This document shows, in pieces, positions 1-12,422 of a stretch of 64,000 bases of DNA. The DNA comes from Diogma glabrata. Lineage: Eukaryota; Arthropoda; Insecta; Diptera; Cylindrotomidae. The translations under genes and the position numbers were made by a program. Position 1 is the first letter of the stretch; every line of letters starts with the position of its first letter. The stretch lies in assembly GCA_963693315.1 (NCBI GenBank), contig OY856186.1, forward strand, positions 304,559,879-304,623,878. Direction: 5' to 3'. The notes under the pieces were generated by a model. It saw only the letters and a program-made list of their open reading frames with translations. It was not told the DNA's origin and searched no databases.

Positions 1-2385
1 TTTCAACTAAACAATTAGAACATTTAAAAATTATCAGATAGTTGCAGATTAAAAGCCGTTTTGAAGTTATAATTATTGAAAACTAGCATTCACGTTAAGT
101 GGAGAGATTTTCCGAAAATTTGTCTGGACAAATAAGATACACTTATACACTGAAGTTTTATTTATTGACGAGAAGACTTTTCTATATGCCTCTACCAAAT
201 TGAAAGGAACAAAACTAAAATTTTGTAAAAGTCTATCCTCAGATTGACTTCAACTTGAGCTAGTTTGTTTTTGTAGCTGTACATAAAACAGTACACTGTA
301 CTGTACATAATCAGCTGTACATAAAACAGAGTTTTGTTGTTGTTCTCCTTACGTTTTTAACAGATCTTTTTGTATTACTTTTAGAAAGCACTGACTCATT
401 TATCTTCTTAGTTGTATCTCGTTGCTGGTTAGTCACGATTTAATTTGCTTTAAGATTACTCAGCATATATTTGTATGTATCAAACTTTATTCACGTCTAT
501 ATTTCTAAATTAAAATATTTTCAATCAGTTACAATAAGACAGTTCAATAAAGTTTGAAAACAATATCATTGATATTCAACTATTTAACTTTAATAAAGCA
601 AAACTATCGATTTTTACTTTTGCAAACCAAAATATGTATTGATAAAACTTTGACCAGCTATTTGGACTTAGTTAAGTTACTAACTTGGTTTTTATTTTAT
701 TAAATAAAAATTATCGTTTCCCAATTGTTTCATAAGCAAATGAAAATTCTGGTAACGCTTCAATTTTATTAATTCAACAGTCAATTTATTTTTCTTGGTT
801 GAAGACTTATTCTTGCATATCAAGGTATTAGATGTTATTGAAGTTATGAAGGTGATGTTTTTTTTTATTGTAAAAGCTTTTGCAATATATCTATGGGTTT
901 CACTTAAACAATCTTTTAAGTTTATCTTTGAAATTCTAACTGGTGCAACACTTTTTGATTTTTGTGTAATGCACATTATCAATTTAGCCACAGAGGCGAT
1001 AATTATACACACCTTTTTCAGTATTTATATTGACTTCTAAATTAAATTTTTAGGTAGATTGAGGTTGACTTAGTCAACTTAATAAATATTGATAGCTCGG
1101 AATTTAGTTATCATAGTAACTGCGGAAAGAAAACACAAGCTTCTTCTTTTCTACGAGATCGTTCCATAAATGAACATGGATAAACTTTTATTTTAAAAAA
1201 TCACAATTAGTCAACATTGAGATAAATAGCAGGATCTTTCAAAGTGTATATGAAAAACTTAAACAGTTGCTTTTCGGTTACTGTTTAAAAAATAATATCA
1301 CCTCTAAAAAATAATCTCACCTTCAACTGAACTTTCGTCTTACCTTAAAATCAAGGAGTGACTAATTAATTAGAGTGTGATTAAAGTCCAATTAAAAGAA
1401 AGTATCGTTAAAAAATTCTTAATAATTTTGAAGATAGAAAAATACATTTTGTTTAATTTTACGTATGTACAGTATAAATTCGTTTTCAATCAAACTCTGG
1501 TATAAGCCAATACCCCACCAAAAATATCGTTTATCTTTACAATCTCCAAGTAGTTACGAAATAACAACCAAAAACAGAAGTGTAAAAATGTTAATCCAAC
1601 AAAGAAAAAAAAGAAAAAAAAAAAACGTCCAATCCAATTCAAATTAGTTCCACAAGCAAGTTACAACAAAGAACACAACATAACAAGAAAACAATAAGTT
1701 TAAAGATTTTATTTACTTTTTTAATTAACATAAATTTATAGGAATATAAAAATAATAACAATAATAATAAAAATATACAAAAAAAAAACAACTCAAAAAA
1801 CAAACATTCGTACTTTAAAATTGATCAATAAAATAAAACAAATATAATATGAAATGAAATAAAAATAAATTTAATTTTGCGAAAATTAATAATTAAATAA
1901 TAAATATTTACATAAATGAAATAGATTTGTTTAAAGGAGTCCTCTTATTTATTTTAAAAATATTTGTCATTTTTTGTTTGTTTATATAATAATAAATATA
2001 AATTGTTGAAGTAGGAATAGGTAGACAAGAAGAGTTCAAAATACACACTTGTTCCGATTGATATTGACCATGCTAGAAAGTGTTGACAAAGAAAGTACAT
2101 TAATTGTATGACGGCTCTTTAATTTTTTTATAATTCTTAAGAAAAGTAAGAGTTACAACAAAGTTTATGGATTGCTGTTATAGACCAACTACACAATGTA
2201 AGGTTCAAGTCAACCACGATGATTTAAATAAAGTTTTATTAAATTAAGACTATCAATTATGAATAGCAGTTGCTCACCGAGCGTTAGTTTATAGATGTAC
2301 CTTAGTTAACTAAATTACTGGCATTTTTATACATAAATACTAAATTACTGGCATTGGCAACAACAACACATAAAAACCTTTTAAG
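1..2385. other. AT-rich sequence without a recognisable gene
   Basis: I see no homology-supported coding segment here. Reading frames near 692-1040 and 1465-1647 lie in low-complexity A/T sequence, run on both strands at once and resemble no family I know. The stretch around 1735-1900 is nearly pure A/T. Confidence 0.6.
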
Positions 2386-3140
2386 ATGTAGTAAACCCTA
2401 CAACAACATGCATGCAGCGGTGTTGATGAACGCAAACTTGTTTTATTATTTTTTTTATTTTTTTTTTGTTTGAGAATAGATAAGCAATAAAATCTATCGC
2501 ATATAAAATATGACTTTGGTCAATATATATTTCATTGTAGGATAAAACAAATAAAAATAGAATGAGAAATAAAAATCAATTTCTTTTTAAAAACTTTGGA
2601 CGTACCAAAACTAAAATTTGGCTGTCAATGCGCTAGTTAGTTACATATTTCTAGATCTTGTGGCGCACTTTCTTCCTCAATAATTGATGAATTAGAGTCA
2701 TATTAAGATCATTTCTTCGAGCAAGGAAAAGCGTGCCGTGATATCGCACGTCACTTTATATGTCAATGTCCAACGAAGTTAATAATTATTTCTTTGAAAG
2801 AAATCAGCTTTGGCTTTATATCATGAATTTTTCATTTCAAAACAGAAATACTTGAAATTGGTTGAACTATATTTAGTTTTTATATAAACATAACGTGCGG
2901 TTGCCTCGAGACGAAAGAAATCGATACGAATTAAAAAAATAGAGACGAAAAAAATTATGACAAATCTGTCAAATTCATTTTCTCTTTTCTCCATTTTGGT
3001 TTATTTTTCAATGTTTTTACTTGCTACCACAAACTTTTTTGTTAAATTATAAATTAATTAAATTAAAACCAATTCTAAATTTAAAATGCTAAAAAGAATT
3101 AAATTCTTTATAGTTGCGCTAATTTTTATAAAATGAATGA
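2386..3140 (+). repeat. Dispersed repeat family A, long copy
   Basis: This copy has three recognisable parts: a segment with CCCTACAACAACATGCATGC followed by a T-rich stretch, a segment with ATTTCTTCGAGCAAGGAAAA, and a tail with TGCTACCACAAACTTTTTTG. Diverged relatives of one or more parts occur at 30455-30610, 43430-43810, 46190-46330, 47400-48060, 50260-50600 (inverted) and 56410-56520. There is no coding capacity. It could be a degraded LTR or a non-autonomous element. Its right edge touches the gypsy fossil that follows, but I cannot show that they belong together. Confidence 0.5.
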
Positions 3141-5240
3141 CAATAATTTGTTATCGACGATGTTTCCATTCCAATAATAGGAGCTGATTTCCTTAACAAA
3201 TGTGGCATTTTAGTGGACATGAAAAACCGACGTTTTGTTGATCCACTAACTTCTTTATTCACTTTGGTTATACTCTCCACTTCTCCAGCACCTTCTCTAA
3301 TTTTGATCAACGATTCTGTCAATGTAAAAATTCTTGATTTACTCAAAAATTTCAAGGACTTAACGTCTAAAAACGATCTTGCTAAACCTGTGAAATATAA
3401 CATAACTCATGTTATCGAAACACATGGTCCTTCCGTTTTTTGTAAGTATCTTGGACTTGCTTCAGAAAAATTGGCCATTGCAAAGGCAGAATTTGACGTT
3501 ACGTTATCCCAAGTCGTTTGCTGACTATCTTACAGTCCTTGGGCCTCTTCTCTGCCTCTCGTTATAACGAGACGTGGAGACTTTGCGGTGACTACCAAGC
3601 TCTTAACACTCACTATTCCTGACAGATATTCTATTCCATACATTCAGGATTTTTGGCATCAACTACATGGATGCGAATTCAGCTGCACAATCAATCTTTT
3701 CTGGGCATATCATGAATTCCTTTTTATGAGCGCGATATGGCCAAAACTGCAATTACTACTCCGTTCGGACTCTTCAAATTAGTTCAAATCACTTTCGGGT
3801 TGCGAAACGCTGCGCAATCCTTCCAACGGTTTATACATTCCCTTCTCCGAGATCTAAATTACTGTTTCATCTACATAGATGACCTCCTAATTGCTTCTGA
3901 AATCTTTGAGGAACATCTCTAACATCTTAGAAGTGTTTTTGAGCGTCTAACTTACCTTACCTGGTCTCATTACCAACGTTGATATATGCAACTTTGCTAA
4001 GACCAACGTCAACTTTCTCGGACACTCCATTGGCTCAACTCCAATCAAACCTACTAACGTGTCAATGTTATCAATCGTTACGAACGACCCAAAACGGTTA
4101 TGCAACTCCACTGCTTCCTTGAAATGATAAACTTCAAGGGGTGACTTTATGGAAACAATTACAAGCCTATAAGCTACCGCCGATTCATTCCTCACGCTGC
4201 TGGCAATCAAGCCATTCTTAACGATTTTCTCAAAGGTTTCAAAACTAGTGACAAACGCCTCATTCAATGGTCTGGAACCGTAATTCAAGCGTTCGACTTA
4301 TGCAAGCGGCTACTGAGTGAGGTAACAACTTTTTCTCACCCCTCATACTCTGCAAAACTTGTCGTAATGGTTGACGCTTCCGACAAGGCACTTAACGCCG
4401 TTGTTCAGTAAAAAATTAACGATTTTTGGACACCTCTTAGTTTCTTCATTGTGCGACTTAAAGAAACGCATCAGAAATATAGCGCTTATGATCGTGAACT
4501 CCTTGTAGCTTACTCTGCCATTTACCATTTCCGGTATCTCCTTGAAGGTTGAATTTTCACTATTTTCAAGGATCATTAGTCACTCATCTACGCTTTGTCG
4601 CAGAACCCTGCCAAAGCTAGTCATCGCCAATTCCGTCATTTAGATTTGATTGGCGTTGCCAACACACTTTCTCGTATTGAAAATATATCAATTCCAGAAA
4701 ATATTAACTATGACGAAATTGTAACTCTGCTTATCAATCTGATTTTGTTTCACAATTGTAATAACATTTTGATCACCTTCGTCCCGCCATTGCGTCAAGA
4801 CACACTTCTACTATTGTTTTCGTTTCGAAAAATCTCGTGTCTTGTTCGCATGTTTTCTTACGTACGGACTCAGTACATAAAGCACTACAACCGCCATATG
4901 AAGGTCCCTTCAAAGTAATCAAACACGATGATAAAAATTTAGGTATTGACCGTAAAGGTCAACACATTCGAGTTTCCATCGACAGATTAAAACTTTGCTT
5001 TAGGGAACATTCTGAAGATGCCTTAACTCAAAACTCACCTATTTCGATGCACTAATATCAGTTGCGTTGACGAAACTTCGTCTCAAACTCAACCAAACAA
5101 CGCGACAATAAGGTAACTATAACACTTAAAAGGAACCCTATTCTTTAACAATATATTCCATTCTGCATCCACAATTACGAGAGCAGGCAGAAACACTCGT
5201 ACCCCTACTCGCTTCCTTCGTGCAGTAGCACAATAATCTT
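3141..5240 (+). pseudogene. Ty3/gypsy retrotransposon pol fossil
   Basis: This is a decayed polyprotein in at least three frames. In order it shows the end of the aspartic protease (IIGADFLNKCGI, 3170-3220), reverse transcriptase with the catalytic box IYIDDLLI (about 3870-3893), RNase H (KYSAYDRELLVAYSA, about 4475-4520) and the integrase C-terminal region (PPYEGPFKVI at 4890-4920; VSIDRLKLCF at 4972-5000). The integrase catalytic core and everything upstream of the protease are missing, and many frameshifts and stops interrupt the rest. A purine-rich tract at about 5266-5280 followed by TGT fits a polypurine tract and 3' LTR start. The Ty3/gypsy assignment is firm from motif order and wording. 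The element is clearly inactive. Confidence 0.9.
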
Positions 5241-5278
5241 TCTACATCGTCTCATCTTCGATGATACTAGGGAGGGAG

Positions 5279-5690
5279 TGTTTGTGGTGAACTAACTTTA
5301 ATAAATTTTTGACTATGTTCTTGTTAACGTCTAGAAATGATTCTGACAGTTCGTATAAAGTTAACTTTATACGAACGATAGTTTTTTTTACTATTCATTT
5401 TTAATTTAAAAACATTTTTAGTTTTTTCTCCTTACAATTTTCAGAACTTCCTTAATATTTGTTGCACTAAAAAATCTTTTATAAACAAAAACAAGAATAG
5501 TTGTAATGTGTGTTCTTTAAATAATAACAAGATATTGTTTAATTATTACTTTGTACGGAGTATATGTTAAATTTTAAATAGTGTCATAACAACTCCATAT
5601 ATAACGAAAGAGTTGGTTATATTTTAAACGAAAAATAAATGTTCAACAATTTATTGTATAAACTGTCTTTAATATATTAGCTGTTGAACA
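5279..5690 (+). repeat. Probable 3' LTR of the gypsy fossil
   Basis: The segment begins TGTTTGTGG directly after the purine tract GGGAGGGAG, as expected for the 3' LTR of the upstream pol. No matching 5' LTR is present in the window, so the right boundary is a guess. It contains a 28-bp perfect palindrome at 5349-5376 and an AATAAA motif near 5634. Confidence 0.45.
5349..5376. repeat. 28-bp perfect palindrome
   Basis: The left half GTTCGTATAAAGTT is followed immediately by its exact reverse complement, with no spacer. It lies inside the probable LTR and could be a protein-binding dyad or a cruciform-prone site. Confidence 0.85.
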
Positions 5691-5699
5691 GATACTGAA

Positions 5700-6610
5700 A
5701 TTCCGGAACCGATCTCCGCTTATTTATAAAAATGTTGCTGCATAACAAACCATTGGAAATCAACCAAAAGTTATTTTGTGTTAAATAAATTACACCAACG
5801 TTGGTACGTATACGTTTACTTTAAACATCCTGTTATCAAAACAAATTGCAACTGGAATGCAATTGGAAATACAGTTATACTTCTGAAATTTAATCAAGAA
5901 ATATATATCGTTGGAATTGGTAATAATTACATCGCATTATCATTCCGGAATTACAGAAACTTTGCTAATAAATGTCAAAAATATGAATATCGTATATGAA
6001 TATTTTCGAATATATTGTTGCGCTATCTGTTATATTTATTCTTAATTATATTCGATTAGAACATGTACCATAATACCAAAATATTTGAATTTTCGTTTCA
6101 TTTTTACTTGCGTTTCGGATAGAATGGTAAGCCTCCTGAACTAACTTTAAACATGGAGTTCCTCTTAGGGTAAACAATTTTATTGTTATGTCAATTTCCT
6201 TAAATATATGTAAGGATTAGGGTGTTTTCTTGAATGTCAATAGCAAAACTGTAGCACTCGTTTAACGATGGTCGCAAGAGGTTGTATATTAGTAGTATCG
6301 ATAGCAGAAAATAAACTTATACAGGGTGGCGTAAAATAGATTTGAGTTGTGGTTTATAAAATAATTACATTAATGATAAAGATTTTTTTAATTATAAAAA
6401 GCGATATATGGTGTTCTTTGTATTTCGCACATTTCTGCGCTTTCCAAAATGTTTTGAATAACCTGTTGCAATATGTAAGGTGCAATGGTCTCAATGAGGA
6501 TTGTTGCTTTTTAACTAGGAAATACTTCTTGACTTATTAACTGAACTCTTTTATTCACAATTTTTGACTTAAATATTTTTAAAAGTGAATGATTGAACGC
6601 AATTGAACGA
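5700..6610. other. AT-rich sequence without a recognisable gene
   Basis: No coding segment or clear repeat was recognised. A lone ACAGGGTGGCG near 6320 resembles a mariner-type terminus, but no partner end was found. Confidence 0.5.
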
Positions 6611-6615
6611 AAGCA

Positions 6616-6898
6616 ATTATGAGAATTTATCAACGAACAAGAGGAATTCGTTTATAAATTTTTTTGTCATTTTTCATTTCTTTATATATTTTTTATGAAT
6701 TATACGTTGGCCTACTGCGATATCAGCTAATTATTTGATAATTTTTAAAATCCCAGTAGGCCAGACATATAACTATTTGTTATTAGTATAATTCAAATGT
6801 TATTGGCGAAATTGAATGATGTTATTACATTTTAGAGAATTTCATTGGGTTAAATCAAAATTAAACTAAGGCAAACAATTTTTAGTAGTAATTTTCCA
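6616..6898 (+). repeat. Direct duplication, copy 1 (about 285 bp)
   Basis: This segment repeats at 7022-7305 with scattered differences and a short insertion in the second copy. Shared landmarks are ATTATGAGAATTTATCA at the start, TGGCCTACT...CCCAGTAGGCC (a small hairpin) in the middle and GAGAATTTCATTGGGTTAAA near the end. The copies flank and partly overlap the small MITE at 6904-7041, so a duplication around that insertion is likely. Confidence 0.8.
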
Positions 6899-6903
6899 AG
6901 GGC

Positions 6904-7041
6904 GGTGATAATTCGAAATAACTTTTTGCCAAAAATTTCGGAGTGCAAGTATATTGATAAAAGCACGAGGCGTATGCCGAGGGCTACTACCAATACCACT
7001 TGCTTGAGGCATTTGCCAAAAAATTATGAGAATTTATCACC
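6904..7041. mobile_element. 138-bp MITE with GGTGATAA ends, copy 1
   Basis: The ends are GGTGATAATTC and the inverted GAATTTATCACC. An inverted, diverged copy of about 130 bp lies at 26832-26961 with the same ends. The centre is CGAGGCGTATGCCGAGGGC, a dyad core also seen in two other small foldback elements in the window. No coding capacity. Confidence 0.7.
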
Positions 7042-7305
7042 AAACGAGGGGAATTCGTTTAGAAAATTTTTTGCCATTTTTCATTTCTTTATATATTTTT
7101 TATGAATTATACGTCTGGCCTACTATGATATCAGTTAATTATTTCAAAATTAGACTTATAATTTTTAATATCCCAGTAGGCCAAACGTATAACTATTTGT
7201 TATTAGTATAATTCAAATGTTATTGGTGAAATTGAATGATCTCATTACATTTTAGAGAATTTCATTGGGTTAAATTAAAATAAAACTTAGGCAAAAAATT
7301 TTCAG
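7022..7305 (+). repeat. Direct duplication, copy 2
   Basis: Second copy of 6616-6898. Its first 20 bases coincide with the right end of the MITE at 6904-7041. Confidence 0.8.
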
Positions 7306-7487
7306 TGTAATTTTTTTAGTAAACCTTATTTAAACCTTTTAAACAAAAAAAATGAATAGAATCAGTAAACTAGTGTTTAGTAAATGGCACAAAGTACAAA
7401 AAAATACTAATAACACATCCAAATGAATTTTTTCGAAAACGCAAGACATCGCTTGAAAAAACCATGTTTGAAGAATTAAAATCAAAA

Positions 7488-8650
7488 AATATGAAGGGAC
7501 TGAAATCTCAAGGCTTTGAGATATCAAGACTTCGGTCTGTTTAAAGGATTTTTATATAGTTTGCAGCAAAAGGGTTTTACGAGGACATTGTTTTTAATGT
7601 TGAGCCAGAGATGTATATTAAACATCAAAGTCTTTGTAAAAGTACTATTTTATCTCTACGTAGAAGTTTATTACAAAACTTACACGAAACATAAGTACGT
7701 TGCCGGAAAAAAGAGGCCTTTTTGAATTAATTGAAATGATTTAAAACATTCCAAAAATTATAATAAAATCAAATATCCAACTTTCTTCAAAATTCCAATA
7801 ATATTCTAGAGAATATTACAAAATCTAAAATTTAAATTTTTTTTAAAAATTATAATTAAATCAAAAATTTAAACTTTTACAAAAATTCTAAAAATATTCC
7901 AACAACTATTACTAAATCAAAAATTGAAACTTTTTTTAAAATTCCAAAAATATTACAAAAATTATAACATAATCAATCAAAAATTCAAACTTATTTTCCA
8001 ACTGTTCCTGTTATTCAGAAGTCGTGTCATCTGGAATCACACAAAAAATTACTTACAAAACATCTCCCTAATAATTAAAATGTTTACTAAAAAACGACAT
8101 TTAATCTGCAACAGCTTGATATTTTCAAATTGTTCCTATAAGTTAAATTGTTCCTATAAGTTCCTATTTGTTAAAACTATATTTCATGGCCAATTTCATG
8201 TTCAATTACATTTCATGTTATACAAATAATTAATTTTATTTTTTTCAAAAACATTGAGTAAAAAAATAAATGAAAATCAATCTGTTAACATATTTGACGG
8301 TATTTTTTGAAACACTTATGACAACACACTTGACACAATAATCAAGGTCCTGGTCTCACATACGAATGCCGATTATCAAGATTTCTGCACATTGACTGTT
8401 ACTACTTGAAATCACTTAAAATGAACGTTTTTTAATAAAATTTGCAAATTTTCGTATTTTTACACACTTCATGATTCTTTTGACACACTTCTGGTACAGC
8501 TATTGAAAACATCGTCCTTTCGCCTCTTCCATTAAGTTAACCTAAATTTTGAAATCGCTCCAGCGGTTTTCTAGATTTCGTTGGCTGTGAGACTGTGAGA
8601 CTATTTCGTCGGGAGACAAATGAACATTTTTTTGCTGATTTAGAATCGTT
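7488..8650 (+). repeat. Long dispersed repeat family B, copy 1
   Basis: The sequence from ATGAAGGGACTGAAATCTCA to about CGGTTTTCTAGATTTCG is matched, with divergence, at 54948-56420. Shared landmarks in order are GATATCAAGACTT, TACGTTGCCGGAAAAA, a minisatellite of AATTCCAAAAATATT-like units (about 7740-8000 here, longer in the other copy), CACTTAAAATGAACGTTTTT and ACATCGTCCTTTCG. No open frame is conserved between the copies, so a non-coding transposon or LINE-derived repeat is most likely. Confidence 0.75.
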
Positions 8651-9381
8651 ATGACTTAAAACGTCGTGAAATGCCAAAAAAGTAATGGTAAAATTTTAAC
8701 TTTTGACTCGAAATTGTAATACAGACCGAAGTAGAATCATCTAAATATATAATTGTTTTTGTCAATGTAATATTTTTATAAAGCCACAGTAAGTACCTTT
8801 CAAACAAAAAATTTAACAAAAATTTGCTCAAATCGAATAACCCGTTCGAACAAAATTTACCTTTAATGTTCGACTGTCATTAAATTTCTTAAAAACTTTC
8901 GAGGCACTCTGTGTCAAAAGTAGTGAAAAAATAAAAATCACGTTTTAATTTTTTTTTTGTTATACCAGTGATCGCAAATACGTGGCACGCGTGCCAAACT
9001 TGGCACGTTTAAAAATTTGTCTGGCACGGCAAACATTTTGAAATTGTTGTCCTTAAATTCGTTTTTTTTGAATCATAATAAGGAAAAGATTTTTTAGATA
9101 TTTTTTAACACGTTAAATGTTACTGTTCAGTATCGATTGCCAGAAAATTTGGAATTAAGCTCAACACACCCTCCATTTCAAAATCTATCCTATGCGCTTT
9201 TTGTTTTTTAGGGGCAAAAACTAACCTCTTATTGTCAAAAATTATTAAACTACAAATTAAATTTTAATAGGTCGCAAAGATCTCAATTACATATCTCAAA
9301 CCTTATAAACCACCCACTATTATGATTACACTAAAAAAAGTTATTACAAGCGACAAATTTATTTTCTTTTTTTTATTTAAC

Positions 9382-9921
9382 TACCGGGTGTCCGCCGGGA
9401 AGGTATACTACTTTGTTTGTTTATAATTTTTGATGAAATGAAAGAGAATGGATCTTATATTGATAAATGTTTTATTTAATGTCAGCAATTATGTATGGAA
9501 TACAATATCAGATAAATGTCCGCCTCTGTTAGCCTCACAAATGCGAGTTCTTTTGAGCACATTTTTCATTACATTCTCACACATTTCACGCGGTATTTCA
9601 TTAATTTCATCACGAATATTTTGTTTGAGTTGCTCAAGTGTTTCTGGTTTGTTTGCATAAACCTTGCTTTTCAGATATCGCCACAAAAAGATTCAGATAT
9701 CCTACCAAAAATTTCACGTAACTTTCTCATCGTCACAGTAATCGATGATTGATTTTGATAACATGTTTAAACGATTAAAACACGTTGGTTTATCGAATAT
9801 TTTTCTATAATAAATTTGCCACGTGTCTACTTCACGACTGCCAAATATGAACTGTCAAAACTAATGTTTATCAAAATGGCGGCAAAACAAAGTAGTATAC
9901 CTTCCCGGCGGACACCCTGTA
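9382..9921 (-). mobile_element. Internally deleted Tc1/mariner element in hAT copy 1
   Basis: The ends are TACCGGGTGTCCGCCGGGAA on the left and the inverted GGACACCCTGTA on the right, with TA at both edges. Inside, on the minus strand (9489-9686), is the C-terminal end of a mariner-superfamily transposase (YLKSKVYANKPETLEQL...GGHLSDIVFHT). The catalytic DDE region is absent. It is 540 bp, against 578 bp for its partner in hAT copy 2. Confidence 0.85.
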
Positions 9922-10559
9922 CATTAAATTTAAATGTTTTTTCATTAATATTTAGCACATTGAATCCTCATGAGATCTATAATAACTGTCAATCTCCTCC
10001 CTTTTTTATCTAAACCCAGAGCACTATTATAACAGATATTGATGGAGCATCCACTACAAGTTGCGGTGCAAAAAAGTCCAACTTTTCGACAGATACATAA
10101 TGCACCTCATCCTTTTTTGCAATTACAGAAAATCATTTTTAAAAGGTTGATGGAATTTTTTGTATTCTGATGGGCTGCAAAGATAATTCTTATGTATTCT
10201 TATGAGGTAAATTTTTGTGAACGACGGTTTATTTCTACCACCTTCAGACTTTGTTCATAATAACTATCAAATACTACAGGAATATTATTACAGAAATTCC
10301 TTCTCAAATAATAGATGTATTCCCGGAAAAAAAAACTGCTGTAAATATGCTTTTTAATAGCCATTTAATTTTATACAAAAGCATATTTCAAAAAAAGTTT
10401 ATGAAAATGAAACGCAATCAAATAAAATTACTAAATATATTAAATCTTCTAATAATATTACCACCGTAAGTTTTAAAGTAGCAGAGATATTGCCAAAAAT
10501 GGCAAAGCATTTACGGATTTATTAAATCATCTATTTTAAGTTGTGGTGAAACTTTTCGA

Positions 10560-10812
10560 TGATTTTGAAAGCAAAAATAAAATTCTCACCCAAAGCCAAA
10601 GTTTGCAGTTAAGTGCAAATACCGTAAGAAATAGAATTATAAAATACGTGAAAATATTTCTAAACAGTTAAAATCTGATCTTCATGCGGTTGAAGTGTTT
10701 CAATTGGCAGTCGAGAAGAGTACAGATATTAACTCCGGTGCCAGACTGGTAATTTCTTTGCGTTGTGCTACAGTTGGGAAAATACGACAAGAATTCCTAA
10801 AACTAGAAACAT
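10560..10812 (+). pseudogene. hAT transposase fragment (copy 1)
   Basis: The plus-strand translation gives LQLSANTVRNRI and, after a one-base frameshift near 10665, FQLAVEKSTDI followed by IRQEFLKLETS. This fits the region of hAT transposases of the GTF2I-repeat/ZBED type in which an LS..TV.RRI helix is followed by the LDESTDI catalytic segment. The usual catalytic Asp-Glu of that segment reads Glu-Lys here, so the copy would be dead even in frame. The frame ends where the GGCCA-rich insertion begins; the C-terminal half of the transposase is missing. Family identity is inferred from motif wording and supported by the 8-bp target duplication on the sister copy. Confidence 0.75.
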
Positions 10813-12216
10813 CCCATACAAGGTTGTATAACTGGTCCAGTAATGGTCCATTACTGGCAGCCAGTAATGCAGCAATGGGCGAATACTGGCAACCACGGGC
10901 CATTAACATAATTTTACTGGATGATTACTTCGGACAGTAAATGGTTGCCATTCATGGGCCAGAGAAAAAACAACAGCAATGGCCCATACAAGGTTGTACA
11001 GTTGGCCTAGTAACGGGCCAATAATGATGACCAGCATTGTAGTCATGATCAAATACTGGCAACCATGACTGAGCCGTTAAAAAAAATATACATTATTATC
11101 ATATGTAAATTTTAATAAATTAAATACAAACTAATTTAAAATAAAATAAAAAAAGAAGGGAAAAATTAAAAACTCCCCCATTCAACTGGTTCAGTTGCAG
11201 GAATGGCTGAGTAATGGCAATTATGACTGCCAGTACTCCGTCATTGAAAAAAATATAAAATAATATTTTCATTAATAAATTTAAATAAATTATTTACAAA
11301 ATAATTAAAATGAAATAGAAATATAAATAAAATAAAACATATACAAACCTTTTCTACCCAAGCTGAAATTAGTTAGGGAAAGCCTGAATACAGCCAGGGA
11401 CTGATCAGGATCAGATAGGGCAAGCCCTATTAGGGCAATCTGATGTGGGCCTGTTCCGGACCTGAATTAGAATACCCTTTTATGGCAAACCTTATTTGGA
11501 TACATCCGGCCCTGATTTGATTTTTCGTATCTGACCCCTAGTTGGGCAATCTGATCAGGGCCTGATACAAAATGCCTTACTAGGGTTTGCCCTATTTAAT
11601 TTTATATGGAAAACTTGATCAGTGCCTGATCCGTTTATCCCAATCAGGGCCTGATTAGGCAAAAGCGTTACACTCATGATCAGGGCCCTATCAAACTAGG
11701 GCTAACCTGATCAGGACCGTATTTGAGCCCTAAGAAATTTCTGCTCGGGTATATTATCATAGTCTTTCAACCGATAAGGCCATAACTAAACTATATGTGA
11801 AATTTTTCAAACTATGTATTTCGGGATAATACTCTAGTGAAATTTTAAAAAAATGACATAGATCGGCAAATTCATGGCTACAGTACTAGCCCAATTACAA
11901 AAGCCAATTAATGTTATCCATTAACGGGCCATTTCTGGACCATTCAAAGTAAACTGCACTGTCAATTTTCTATAAACGGTAGATTGGCCGATTCATAGTT
12001 CCAGTAATGGCACGATGACAATAGCCAAGTAATATTTACTATTAATGGGCCAGTGCTTGGCCATTCAAAGGTAACAATATACTGGCTGTTTTCTGTAAAC
12101 CATAGATCGGCCGATGAATGGTTCTAGTGTTGGCTCAATAACAATAGCCAAGTACTGTTAACCATTAATCGGCCAGTGCATGGCCGTTTGTCAATGTCTG
12201 GCAAAACCTACTTGGG
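10813..12216. mobile_element. GGCCA-rich nested insertion in hAT copy 1
   Basis: It is bounded by CCCATACAAGG and, inverted, CCTACTTGGG. It interrupts the hAT coding fragment. About 10830-11240 and 11880-12195 carry many dispersed copies, in both orientations, of a GGCCATTACTGG-like word. A 397-bp MITE sits in the middle. No coding capacity and no target duplication longer than AT is evident. It is likely a non-autonomous DNA transposon with subterminal repeats. Confidence 0.55.
11355..11751. mobile_element. 397-bp MITE rich in CTGATCAGG palindromes (copy 1)
   Basis: The terminal inverted repeats read TACCCAAGCTGAAATTAGTT on the left and, inverted from the right, TACCCGAGCAGAAATTTCTT. The interior is a series of CTGATCAGG/CAGGGCCTGAT words, many self-complementary. 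An equal-length copy lies at 14826-15222 inside hAT copy 2. No coding capacity; a TA target is possible. Confidence 0.75.
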
Positions 12217-12422
12217 ATTGCAGGAACGAATGTTTATTTACACATTTTACGTTCGTGAAATTGTCTCCCTTGACGCTAACGCGTCTTGTGAATAAATTTT
12301 CACTCACAAAAACGCACCTGTTGTAGCAAAATGTACTATTTCATAATTGAATTGGCACGCGAAAATAGCGATTATTGAAAAAAAAATTGTTTTGGCACGC
12401 CAATAAATTTCAGTTGCGAACC

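Larger units (their letters stand above)
8966..12422 (+). mobile_element. hAT-family transposon, copy 1
   Basis: This is the left arm of a giant inverted repeat; the other arm is 14152-17677. It starts CAGTGATCGCAA, a typical hAT-like terminus, and ends CAGTTGCGAACC, lacking the last bases (CTG) found in copy 2. Both ends have GGCACG-rich subterminal sequence. Flanking octamers do not match, so the target duplication is lost or the right edge is damaged. Inside are a mariner remnant (9382-9921), a hAT transposase fragment on the plus strand, and a GGCCA-rich insertion holding a MITE. It cannot make transposase. Confidence 0.85.

Noticed and set aside
692..1040. Overlapping frames of 106 and 81 codons on opposite strands
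   Set aside because: Low-complexity composition, overlapping on both strands, no recognisable motif and no splice or promoter context.
3119..4576. Minus-strand frames across the gypsy pol
   Set aside because: The plus strand carries the protease, RT and RNase H motifs; the minus frames are shadows.
6318..6345. ACAGGGTGGCG as the end of a mariner element
   Set aside because: No inverted partner within several kb and no transposase fragment nearby.
9448..9752. Plus-strand frames opposite the mariner transposase (and 16864-17195 minus)
   Set aside because: Antisense shadows of the transposase C-terminus.
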